Assembly: GCA_016931455.1 (NCBI GenBank)
Contig: JAFGES010000129.1
Coordinates: 1-64,000, forward strand
Length of the DNA stretch: 64,000 nucleotides
Direction of reading: 5' to 3'
Origin: Desulfobacterales bacterium
GTDB taxonomy: Bacteria; Desulfobacterota; Desulfobacteria; Desulfobacterales; JAHDSC01
The position numbers were made by a program, and so were the translations under genes. How positions within the stretch are numbered: the stretch's first letter is position 1; each line of letters begins with the position of its first letter. Under the pieces are notes generated by a model, which was not told where the DNA came from, ran no database searches, and worked only from the letters and a program-made list of their open reading frames with translations. Positions 18,401 to 26,491 of this stretch are shown here, piece by piece.

Positions 18401-20161
18401 ATGGACCAAAACTCAGAAATTAAGCATATAACCGAAAAAATTAAAAACTTTTCCAAACAACGCAAGGCGATTCTCGCTTTACCTCCTGAGAAGGCTTTGG
18501 AACGGCTTCTTGATGCCCCTGAACCGGCTGCACTTGTACATTCATTTCCGGAAGAAGATTTATATCTCTTAATCCATGATATCGGCCCGGAAGATTCGCT
18601 TGCCCTCTTATCCTTAGCGTCCGACCGGCAGTGGGAATACATATTGGATTTAGAGGGATGGGAAAAGGATAAAATCGGTTACCGATCGCTTACACGCTGG
18701 CTTGATCTATTGCTCAAAGCCGATCCAAATCGTTTAATTAAATGGTTTCTGAAGGAAAAAACCGAATTCATTGAATTCTATTTATTTAAAAATATTGAAG
18801 TCCGTATAAGAGAACATGATCAAGATCCTTCCGACTTTGGAGAGGAATTTTTTACTTTTGATCATACCTATTATGTAAGGATTATCGACTATCCTTTCGA
18901 GCCGAAATCCGATCATCACACAATAGAATCCAAAACCGAATTCCTACATAAATTTTTTGAATATCTTGCCGCTTATGATCATTTTACATATCAACAGGTT
19001 CTTCTTGAAACCCAAAGTATTATTCCTGCAGAATCCGAAGAAGAAGCCTATCGCCTGCGAAATATACGCTTAGCGGAAAAAGGATTTTTACCGTTTGAAG
19101 AGGCCGTCGGCATCTATCAACCAATAAACCTCAAGGCACTTCAAAATCAAAGTTTAAAATTTATATCCGCAACTTCTCAGCGAGACTTTTTTTTGCCGGT
19201 TCCATTCTATCCGGTTGAAATGTTAAAGGGAGAGAATCTCTTTCAGCGAGCATTGCAAGAGATCGATATCGGTGATGTTCTGGAACAAATTCAGACGGAA
19301 TTTGCCGGATTATGCAATCGCATTATCGCTGCGGATCAAAAAAAAATCAGGAACCAAGAGGAGTTAAGATCGATTGTAACAAAAGCCTGCGGATATTTAA
19401 GTATCGGACTTGAACGTATAACCCAAAAAGTTAAGCCGAAACCTAATCAAACCGCTTCAGTGATACAACAGTATCCACTCCATCAAATTTTTCGACTCGG
19501 ATACGCACAGGCTTTAGAACTTAAATGGCGCGCTGAAAGATGGATAAAAAAATCTTGGTTTTCAAAAGAAGGGCTGCCTTTAAGTTTCTGGGACGAAGAA
19601 TGGATGGGTATCATTGGAGGTCTTTTGATCAAAAAGCCTCTCTATTATGATAATTACAAAACAGGTTTATTATACCGTGACTTTTTTTCTACCAACGACA
19701 TTAAAGAAACTGATACTGCATTAAACGAAATTATTGCCGTTGACAATCTCTTGTCTTTGATGAAAATAAGACTTGAAAATCTTTCTAATCGTTTTCTTAC
19801 CTATAAGAATCTGATTTTAACACTCTGGGCTCGGCATTATCTTGCAGTTTCAGAAGAAATAATTCCGCTGAGCCTTGATGAATTTAAGCGTTTTTATGGT
19901 TCACTGTGGCCCAATGAAGACCGACCCCGCAAAATCAGTCTTTGGATGAAAGAAGCTTACTTAAACTGGTTTTCAGGCGCAACCGGGTTGGACACACATG
20001 AAATCAGTCAAAGACTCCGACGAACGTTTGAAAATATTTTCACCGAGATTGAAAGTGAATATGGAGAAGTTTCAGAAAAAAATCTCGATCCGCGATTTAT
20101 AAATCTTTTTCTTATAAAAAAGCCCGAAAAAGACAAAGGTATCCAAATCAAAAAAACATGA
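18401..20161 (+). CDS. DUF6178 family protein
   Basis: About 586 aa from the ATG at 18401; the open frame goes back to 18326 inside the transporter gene, which is unlikely. It is hydrophilic and lacks a signal or membrane segment, so it is probably cytoplasmic. The N-terminus (LALPPEKALERLLDAPEP) and the DLEGWEKDKIGYRSLTRWLDLL segment match the DUF6178 family of Desulfobacterota. No catalytic motif is evident. The role is unknown. Confidence 0.75.
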   Translation: MDQNSEIKHITEKIKNFSKQRKAILALPPEKALERLLDAPEPAALVHSFPEEDLYLLIHDIGPEDSLALLSLASDRQWEYILDLEGWEKDKIGYRSLTRWLDLLLKADPNRLIKWFLKEKTEFIEFYLFKNIEVRIREHDQDPSDFGEEFFTFDHTYYVRIIDYPFEPKSDHHTIESKTEFLHKFFEYLAAYDHFTYQQVLLETQSIIPAESEEEAYRLRNIRLAEKGFLPFEEAVGIYQPINLKALQNQSLKFISATSQRDFFLPVPFYPVEMLKGENLFQRALQEIDIGDVLEQIQTEFAGLCNRIIAADQKKIRNQEELRSIVTKACGYLSIGLERITQKVKPKPNQTASVIQQYPLHQIFRLGYAQALELKWRAERWIKKSWFSKEGLPLSFWDEEWMGIIGGLLIKKPLYYDNYKTGLLYRDFFSTNDIKETDTALNEIIAVDNLLSLMKIRLENLSNRFLTYKNLILTLWARHYLAVSEEIIPLSLDEFKRFYGSLWPNEDRPRKISLWMKEAYLNWFSGATGLDTHEISQRLRRTFENIFTEIESEYGEVSEKNLDPRFINLFLIKKPEKDKGIQIKKT

Positions 20162-20213
20162 AATGAAGCGCTACACAGAAATTGAACTTTTTACTTTGCC
20201 GTCAAATTTAGGA

Positions 20214-20966
20214 TTAATGAGATAAAAGTTTTTCAATTTCCGCCATAATACCATTGATGACTTCTCCTGCCTTTCCCATTAATAAATAATCACTAATACT
20301 GGCAGTCAAAGGCGTTTTTTCAGGATTAATCTCGATAATCTTGGCTCCGGCTCCTTTTGCAATCAGCGGCATAAAAGCTGCAGGCTGAACAACTGCCGAT
20401 GTTCCAACCACCAGCATAATATCACACTGCGATGCGACCAACTCAGAACGTCGGAGATCCTGGGGAGGAATCGTTTCGCCGAAAAAGACAAACTCCGGCC
20501 GGTATATTCCACCACATTCACACCGAGGTGGAATCACAGTCAAATCAATTCGTTCGGTTTCACAACGCTTGTCACAATCCAGACACCGATGCCAAGCAAA
20601 ATTTCCGTGAAACTCAATAATATCCGTATTACCGGCCTTTTGATGAAGCCCATCGATGTTTTGGGTGATAATGGTTTTCAAAATACCCAATTCCTCAAGC
20701 CTGGCTAGTCCTTTATGGGCATCATTCGGCTGTGCTTTTTCGATTATTTCTTTCAGGCCCTTGAGTAGTACATTCCAGACTTTTGTCGGATTTTTCATGA
20801 ATGCATCAATATGAGCATATTCCATGGGATTAAATTTCTCCCATAATCCGCCCTTTCCCCTGAAGGGTGGAATACCACTTTCCACGGAAAAACCCGCTCC
20901 TGTGAGAGCAACAACATTTTTTGCAGCAACCAGATCATTTGCCGCTTGTTTAAACAAGTCATTCAT
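20214..20966 (-). CDS. NAD-dependent protein deacylase (Sir2 family)
   Basis: 250 aa from the ATG at 20966, which has AAGGA 11 bases upstream. An alternative ATG at 20993 overlaps the upstream stop as ATGA. Motifs: GAGFSVESGIPPFRG (NAD binding), QNIDGLH with the catalytic His region (FHG), and a Zn site with CLDCDKRC and CECGG. It removes acetyl or longer acyl groups from lysine using NAD. Together with the CBS protein and the HDAC upstream it forms a compact three-gene deacetylase unit reminiscent of Bacillus acuB-acuC plus srtN. Confidence 0.92.
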   Translation of the reverse strand: MNDLFKQAANDLVAAKNVVALTGAGFSVESGIPPFRGKGGLWEKFNPMEYAHIDAFMKNPTKVWNVLLKGLKEIIEKAQPNDAHKGLARLEELGILKTIITQNIDGLHQKAGNTDIIEFHGNFAWHRCLDCDKRCETERIDLTVIPPRCECGGIYRPEFVFFGETIPPQDLRRSELVASQCDIMLVVGTSAVVQPAAFMPLIAKGAGAKIIEINPEKTPLTASISDYLLMGKAGEVINGIMAEIEKLLSH

Positions 20967-20989
20967 CTTATTAAATATCCTTTTTTCAA

Positions 20990-21664
20990 TCATGTCTTCG
21001 GCAATTGATCCATATACCATTCCATAGGGTCAAGCAAGGTATAACCCATATTTTTAAGCTTTCTTTTCACATGACCGACGTTGACGGTTAAAAGATATGG
21101 AAAAACCGCCCGCTTACCTTTTTCCCAATGTCTAGCGACCAAAACGCTGCCGAAAGATATTTTTTCTTCAGTAATCGCATCGACAATTTTTTTTAATTGT
21201 CCCACCTTTTCTTCCACCAAAATACATAAAAGGGTGCCCGGTTCTTCAATACCCAGAACTGTTATAAATGCTCGTATAAGATCACGGATGGAAATAATGC
21301 CTTTCAATAACCCTTTTTCATCAACAACGGGAAAAGCTCCGACATATTTTTGCTGCATCAGTAAAAGTACATCTTGAATGGTACATGAGGGGGAAACCGT
21401 GACGGGATGGGGGGTCATAATATCCCTTACCTTAATGGCTGAGAGCTTTTTCACTTCCTCTTCTCTATCGCCGTTATTCAAAAGAGAGGACGGATAGGCG
21501 CTCCTTATATCGCGATCAGTAACAATACCGATTAAACGGTTGCCCTCTTCCACTACGGGAAGATGACGTATGCGAAATTTTTCTATTTTATCTTTTGCTG
21601 TAAGAACATTCGCATCTTTATCAATGGTGATGACTTTTCGGGTCATTGATTTACCGACGAACAT
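20990..21664 (-). CDS. AcuB-like CBS-domain protein
   Basis: 224 aa from the ATG at 21664, which has GGAGGATACC directly upstream; the TTG further up (21676) is not needed. Two CBS domains (about residues 3-57 and 76-135, each with a VTDRDIR or SIRDLIR-like end) are followed by an ACT-like domain. This is the architecture of AcuB in the Bacillus acetoin/acetyl-CoA synthetase regulatory operon. CBS pairs usually bind adenine nucleotides, so it may link energy charge to the adjacent deacetylases (inference). Confidence 0.8.
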   Translation of the reverse strand: MFVGKSMTRKVITIDKDANVLTAKDKIEKFRIRHLPVVEEGNRLIGIVTDRDIRSAYPSSLLNNGDREEEVKKLSAIKVRDIMTPHPVTVSPSCTIQDVLLLMQQKYVGAFPVVDEKGLLKGIISIRDLIRAFITVLGIEEPGTLLCILVEEKVGQLKKIVDAITEEKISFGSVLVARHWEKGKRAVFPYLLTVNVGHVKRKLKNMGYTLLDPMEWYMDQLPKT

Positions 21665-21693
21665 GGTATCCTCCAAAAAAAATCTTATTGCGC

Positions 21694-22644
21694 CTATGAA
21701 TTCAACAAAATTTCGACGTGATTTTTTGCAAGATCCGGCAAGCGTTCAAGCGAATAACCGCCTTCTAGAATCGAAATCAACCTGCCTTTTGAATAACTTT
21801 CCGCCATTTCTACAATCTTTGATTGTATCCATGAAAATCCGCTTGTAGATAGCTGGATATCAGACATATCATCATCAACATGGCCGTCAAAACCGACTGA
21901 TACGAGAATCACTTCAGGCTTAAATGTTTTGAATGCCGGGAAAAGGTCCCTTTCCATTAGACGATGATAATCTGCATCCCCCTGACCGGGTAACACCGGC
22001 GAATTCAATGTAAATCCATAGCCGGCACCGATCCCCTTTTCAAACTCTCGCCCCGTACCCGGATACGCGAATGAAGGATGTTGATGAATGGAATAATAGA
22101 ATACGGACGGATCTTCTTCAAAAATATGCTGAGTACCGTTACCATGGTGGACATCAAAATCCACAATCCCTACTTTATGCACGTCCCATTGATTTTGTAT
22201 GTATCTTGCTGCAATGGCCACATTATTAAAATAGCAAAACCCCATCGCCCTGTTTTTTTCAGCATGATGCCCGGGAGGCCTCACCGCACAGAAGGCATTG
22301 TCAATTTGACCTTCCATAACAAGCCTTGTAGTATCCAAGATACCTCCGACGGCCAACAAGGCGATCTCAAAGGTTACCGGACCGATCGGGTTATCCAGGC
22401 TGTCAAATATGGTCTGCCCTGAGCGGCAAGCTTCTTCGAAGCGTTGAATATATTTTTTCGAATGAACTTGCTGGATCCAATTTAAATCCGCCCGGCTGGC
22501 TTGAATCAACCGAAGATGCGGGAGAAGGTTTCCAGCCTCTATTCCCTGATAAATCGCTTGAAGTCTTTTAGGCGATTCCGGATGATAGGGACCTGTATCA
22601 TGAAGCAGATAGCGTTTATCCCACAAAAAACCTGTTCGTTTCAT
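21694..22644 (-). CDS. Histone deacetylase-family enzyme (AcuC-like)
   Basis: 316 aa zinc-dependent amidohydrolase of the HDAC/acetoin utilisation/acetylpolyamine amidohydrolase family. Catalytic motifs PPGHHAE, GFCYFNN, DFDVHHGNGT and the distal GFDGHVDD Asp are intact. The nearest named example by context is AcuC, which deacetylates acetyl-CoA synthetase. The CBS protein follows after 29 bp. The divergent acyl-CoA dehydrogenase gene starts 309 bp upstream. Confidence 0.88.
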   Translation of the reverse strand: MKRTGFLWDKRYLLHDTGPYHPESPKRLQAIYQGIEAGNLLPHLRLIQASRADLNWIQQVHSKKYIQRFEEACRSGQTIFDSLDNPIGPVTFEIALLAVGGILDTTRLVMEGQIDNAFCAVRPPGHHAEKNRAMGFCYFNNVAIAARYIQNQWDVHKVGIVDFDVHHGNGTQHIFEEDPSVFYYSIHQHPSFAYPGTGREFEKGIGAGYGFTLNSPVLPGQGDADYHRLMERDLFPAFKTFKPEVILVSVGFDGHVDDDMSDIQLSTSGFSWIQSKIVEMAESYSKGRLISILEGGYSLERLPDLAKNHVEILLNS

Positions 22645-22953
22645 CGTACCAAATAGAAATTATCCTGGCTTATGCTATATAACCTATTTAAATTTATATC
22701 CAATTTATCTAAACCGAAAAATATAGCGCTTATTTTTTTAAAATAGAACAGAATAAAATTAATAATTAATTAGGTCAGTTGAATTAAAGTGTCAAGCAAC
22801 TTTTAGAGATTCCGTTTTTCACATAGGCGATCTTCTTTAAAATCATGAATGGATAAACATGTTAAAGCCCTTGCATCATTTATACTCCTGTGTTAACTTT
22901 CTTTCATTTACTTTTACTTCCAGAACTTATAATTTATAACAAAGGATATCAGA
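22645..22953. other. AcuC-acyl-CoA dehydrogenase divergent intergenic region
   Basis: 309 bp, AT-rich, between two divergent genes. A minus-strand promoter candidate is listed separately. On the plus strand I see a reasonable ribosome site (AAAGGATATC) before the dehydrogenase but no convincing promoter or operator. Confidence 0.4.
22676..22703 (-). promoter_or_regulatory. Candidate sigma-70 promoter for the deacetylase operon
   Basis: Read on the minus strand, TTGGAT (22703-22698) and TATATA (22681-22676) are separated by 16 bp, about 32 bp upstream of the HDAC start. Each hexamer matches consensus at four of six positions, so this is a weak call. Confidence 0.3.
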
Positions 22954-24108
22954 ATGGATTTCGAACTTACAAAATCGCAGCAAGAAATTCAAAAAGCAGC
23001 GAGAGACTTTGCTAAAGGTGAATTTGACAAAGATTTAGCACTCGAATTAAGCCGGAATCATGAATTTCCGGAAAAAATATGGAAAAAAGCCGCTGATCTC
23101 GGATTCATCGGTATACATTTTCCTGAGGAGTATTCGGGTCAAGGACTTGGAGTTTTGGAAAACATATTGATTGCGGAAGAATTCTGTCGGCGGGATTCGA
23201 GCATTGGAGCCGCATTAATACTCTCCAGTTTTGCATCGGAATGTATTTTACGTTTCGGCAGTAATGAAATGAAAGAAAAATTTCTACCCCAAGTCGCAGA
23301 AGGGCAAATGCTTTCCGGTGGTGCCTTTACGGAACCAGACCATGGTTCAGACATTACCGCGATGAATACGACCGCAGAAAAGTCAGGCGATGAATGGATC
23401 ATTAACGGTACAAAAACATTCATCACAAATGGTGGGTTAGCTGGATTTTACTCTGTTCTTTGTCAAACGGATCTGGAAACCAATGCCCCCCATAGAGGAA
23501 TGAGCCTGATTCTTATTGAGGGGGATCGTCCCGGCCTATCTGCAACCGATGTGGGTCAAAAAATGGGGATTCATACGCTGGCAACGGCTGAATTAAATTT
23601 TAAAGACGTTAGGGTGCCGGCAACCAATCTTATCGGAAAAGAAGGTAAAGGCTTTTATCATGTTCTGGAATTTTTCGATGAAAGCCGCATATTAATCGCT
23701 GCTCAGGGACTTGGCACTGCACAAGGTGCTTTTGATCGAGCCCTGGCCTATGTTAAACAAAGAGAGCAGTTTGGAAAAAAATTAGCTCAATTTCAGGTCA
23801 CTCAACACAAGCTTGCTGATATGGCAACAAAAATAGAGCTCGCCAGACTGATTACTTACAAATCTGCCTGGAACTTTGATCAGGGTCGCATCGACCCCAA
23901 GCTGACATCCATGGCCAAGATGTTTGCCGCTCGGACCGCCGTAGAGGTTGCCGACGAGGCCATCCAACTGTTGGGCGGGTATGGATATATGACAGAGTAC
24001 GAAGTCGAACGGTTCTATCGAGATGCCAAAATTACCGAGCTCTATGAAGGCACAAAAGAGATACAGAAAAACACAATTGCGAGTGCGGTTATCGGCAAAA
24101 TTAAATAG
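22954..24108 (+). CDS. Acyl-CoA dehydrogenase
   Basis: 384 aa FAD enzyme introducing the alpha-beta double bond in an acyl-CoA. The FAD/substrate motif AFTEPDHGSDI, the QFGKKLAQFQ segment and the C-terminal LLGGYGYMTEYEVERFYRDAKI...YEGTKEIQ region, with the usual catalytic Glu position, are visible. AAAGGATATC precedes the ATG. It has no electron-transfer flavoprotein gene next to it, but an ETF:quinone oxidoreductase is encoded at 26492. Chain-length preference cannot be assigned. Confidence 0.94.
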   Translation: MDFELTKSQQEIQKAARDFAKGEFDKDLALELSRNHEFPEKIWKKAADLGFIGIHFPEEYSGQGLGVLENILIAEEFCRRDSSIGAALILSSFASECILRFGSNEMKEKFLPQVAEGQMLSGGAFTEPDHGSDITAMNTTAEKSGDEWIINGTKTFITNGGLAGFYSVLCQTDLETNAPHRGMSLILIEGDRPGLSATDVGQKMGIHTLATAELNFKDVRVPATNLIGKEGKGFYHVLEFFDESRILIAAQGLGTAQGAFDRALAYVKQREQFGKKLAQFQVTQHKLADMATKIELARLITYKSAWNFDQGRIDPKLTSMAKMFAARTAVEVADEAIQLLGGYGYMTEYEVERFYRDAKITELYEGTKEIQKNTIASAVIGKIK

Positions 24109-24190
24109 CAATAAAGTTAAGGACGGTTCATACATTTATATTCCCCACATGGTGCGACCTTTTAATTGATTGATAAACTTCCCAAAACCT

Positions 24191-24233
24191 CTGCAGAAAA
24201 CCCCGATCCATTGGAGTAAAGGGTTTTCTGCAG
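24191..24233. repeat. Perfect 13-bp inverted repeat after the acyl-CoA dehydrogenase
   Basis: CTGCAGAAAACCC at 24191-24203 is the exact complement of GGGTTTTCTGCAG at 24221-24233, with a 17-base loop. No T tract follows on either strand, so if it ends transcription it is not a classical intrinsic terminator. It could be an operator or mRNA-stabilising hairpin. Confidence 0.6.
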
Positions 24234-24388
24234 AATCATAAAAGCTCAGATATTCAATTTAAATTGTACTTAGTTTCGCAATACGATATAATTTAAAATA
24301 TAATTTACAAATCAAAGCCGTCAATTTTTCCATTCTTAACTATAGACTATAGAATAATAAACAATCTAAATATTAGAGGAGGCCTATT

Positions 24389-24703
24389 GTGTTTGATCTA
24401 ATTAAAAAAAGCATGCTGGCCGGCATTGGCCTTGCGCTTAAAACCAAAGATGAAGTTGAAGAATTCGCCAAAGAACTTATCAAAAAAGAAAAAATGTCTG
24501 AAAAAGAAGGAAAAAAGTTCTTTGATGATCTTTTAAACCGATATGAGGAAACGCGGACCAAACTGGAAGAAAAGTTGGAAAAAACCATCAAAGATGTTTT
24601 AAAAAAAGCAAATGTTGTAACTGCAGATGAATTAAAAGAGCTGAAAAATGAAATAAAGGAGCTCAAAGAAACAATCAGCAATAAATCAGACACGGCTCAA
24701 TAA
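24389..24703 (+). CDS. Phasin-like coiled-coil protein
   Basis: 104 aa, very Lys/Glu-rich. The GTG start at 24389 follows AGAGGAGG. The N-terminal MFDLIKKSMLAGIGLALKTKDEVEEFAKELIKKEKMSEKEG pattern (shown here only as its consensus shape: short amphipathic helix, then a DEVEEFAKEL helix) resembles PhaF/phasin-superfamily proteins, and the last 40 residues are predicted coiled coil. It lies 15 bp upstream of ubiB and is probably co-transcribed. No polyhydroxyalkanoate synthase gene is nearby, so a granule role is not implied. Confidence 0.65.
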   Translation: MFDLIKKSMLAGIGLALKTKDEVEEFAKELIKKEKMSEKEGKKFFDDLLNRYEETRTKLEEKLEKTIKDVLKKANVVTADELKELKNEIKELKETISNKSDTAQ

Positions 24704-24718
24704 AATCCAGCTTACGAA

Positions 24719-26416
24719 ATGCTTAGTATAAAAAAAATCGGTGTCATCGGGCGCACCTATCGACATCTGAACCGCTATCGACAAATTCTAATCGTCTTAT
24801 TCAAGTATGGTTTCGGCGATCTGCTTGAACTTTTGAAAATCGATCAATATCTTGAAGTCGGCCTTCAGTTGGTTTCAAGAAAACGACGAATTCGCCTTGA
24901 AAGGCTCACAAGGGCGGAAAGAATTCGGATGGTTTTCGAGGAACTAGGGCCCACATATATCAAGCTCGGCCAGGTTCTTTCCACACGCCCGGATCTGATC
25001 CCGGTCGACTTGATACAGGAACTTTCAAAACTCCAGGACGATGTCCCTTCCTTTTCCTTTAGCTCGGTCAAAGAAATCATTGAAACCGAACTGGGAACAT
25101 CCCTGGAAGAACTATTTGAATATTTTCATGAAATGCCGATTGCATCAGCCTCAATCGGGCAAGTCCATCAGGCCCGTTTAAAGGAGGGGGAAGATGTTGC
25201 CGTTAAAGTCCAGCGCCCGGGCATCAAAAAGATCATAGAAATCGACCTGGAAATCATGCTGCATTTGGCAACACTCATGGAACGGCACATAGAAGAACTG
25301 ACGCTGCATCGCCCGGTTAAAATTGTTGAAGAATTTGCCCGAACAATCGAGAAGGAAATCGATTACACAATTGAAGCTTCCAATATGGAACGGTTTGCAC
25401 GCCAATTTCTAAAAGAAAATACCATCTATGTCCCAAAAGTATTCCGTGACATTACTACCGAACGTGTTCTCATAATGGAGTTTATCCGCGGCATTAAGGT
25501 ATCTGAAATCGATCAAATTCAAAGAGCCGGGCTTGATAGAAAAATTATCAATGCCCGGGGCGCGGATCTGTTCTTAAAGCAGGTATTTGATCACGGTTTT
25601 TTTCATGCCGATCCACACCCGGGAAATATTTTTGTCTTGCCGAATAATGTGCTGTGTTTATTGGATTTCGGCATGGTCGGAACCATTGACCGAGGAAAGA
25701 GAGAAAATTTTGTCGATCTAATGGACAGCATTATTCATCAGGATGAGTCAAAGGCTACCCAAGTCATTCTTAAACTGACAACATGGGAAGATGAGCCCGA
25801 CCTGCCTCTTCTAGAAAAAGAAATGGCCGATTTTATGGGCCGGCATCTTTATAAGCCCTTGAAAGATATCAAAATAGGCAAATTCATTCAGCAGTTGCTC
25901 GTATTGACTTCACATCATCGCCTCAGTATTCCGCCGGATCAATTTCTGATGATGAAGGCTTTTAGTACGGTCGAAGGAGTAGCGCTCATGCTTGATCCGG
26001 ATTTTAATATGATCAAAGAAATCGCTCCCTTTATTCAACAAGTGAAGCTTGAAAGATATCATCCGCAAAGAATTGCGAACGACATCGCCAAAATTGCGTC
26101 GGAGTTACTCCAACTTCTCCAACAACTTCCAAAAGACACTCTTGAAATTACCCGTCTAATCCGTAATCACAAACTGTCTTTCAAATTTGAAAATCAGGGC
26201 CTTAAAACTATTCTTGCAACCCATGACCAGATCAGTAACCGTATATCTTTCTCAATTATCATCGCCGCTTTGATTATCGGTTCAGCCTTAATTGTTATCT
26301 CCGAAATTCCACCCCTGGTATATGGAATTTCTTTGATCGGTATCATTTTCTTTTTTGCAGCCGCAATATTGGGAATCTGGCTCTTGGTAGCCATTTTAAA
26401 AAAAGGCAGATTATAA
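24719..26416 (+). CDS. UbiB/AarF (ABC1) family atypical kinase
   Basis: 565 aa. It has the ABC1 signature: the KxGQ motif (YIKLGQVLSTRPDLIP), ASIGQVHQA (the Ala-rich loop replacing the P-loop), VAVKVQRPG, the catalytic HADPHPGN and the LDFGMVG metal motif, with two membrane segments at the C-terminus. Family members support quinone biosynthesis or lipid handling as ATPases. In an anaerobe this would be menaquinone or an unknown lipid (inference). The upstream phasin-like gene is 15 bp away. Confidence 0.9.
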   Translation: MLSIKKIGVIGRTYRHLNRYRQILIVLFKYGFGDLLELLKIDQYLEVGLQLVSRKRRIRLERLTRAERIRMVFEELGPTYIKLGQVLSTRPDLIPVDLIQELSKLQDDVPSFSFSSVKEIIETELGTSLEELFEYFHEMPIASASIGQVHQARLKEGEDVAVKVQRPGIKKIIEIDLEIMLHLATLMERHIEELTLHRPVKIVEEFARTIEKEIDYTIEASNMERFARQFLKENTIYVPKVFRDITTERVLIMEFIRGIKVSEIDQIQRAGLDRKIINARGADLFLKQVFDHGFFHADPHPGNIFVLPNNVLCLLDFGMVGTIDRGKRENFVDLMDSIIHQDESKATQVILKLTTWEDEPDLPLLEKEMADFMGRHLYKPLKDIKIGKFIQQLLVLTSHHRLSIPPDQFLMMKAFSTVEGVALMLDPDFNMIKEIAPFIQQVKLERYHPQRIANDIAKIASELLQLLQQLPKDTLEITRLIRNHKLSFKFENQGLKTILATHDQISNRISFSIIIAALIIGSALIVISEIPPLVYGISLIGIIFFFAAAILGIWLLVAILKKGRL

Positions 26417-26491
26417 AATTTTTTTTATGTCAAAATCGTCGAAATACCCGGAGGGGTTGATCGCCCAAAAGCCGATTTCCCTATTCTAGAC

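Noticed and set aside
22645-24388. tRNA or other structural RNA genes in spacers
   Set aside because: None of the spacers shows a cloverleaf or conserved RNA motif that I could recognise.
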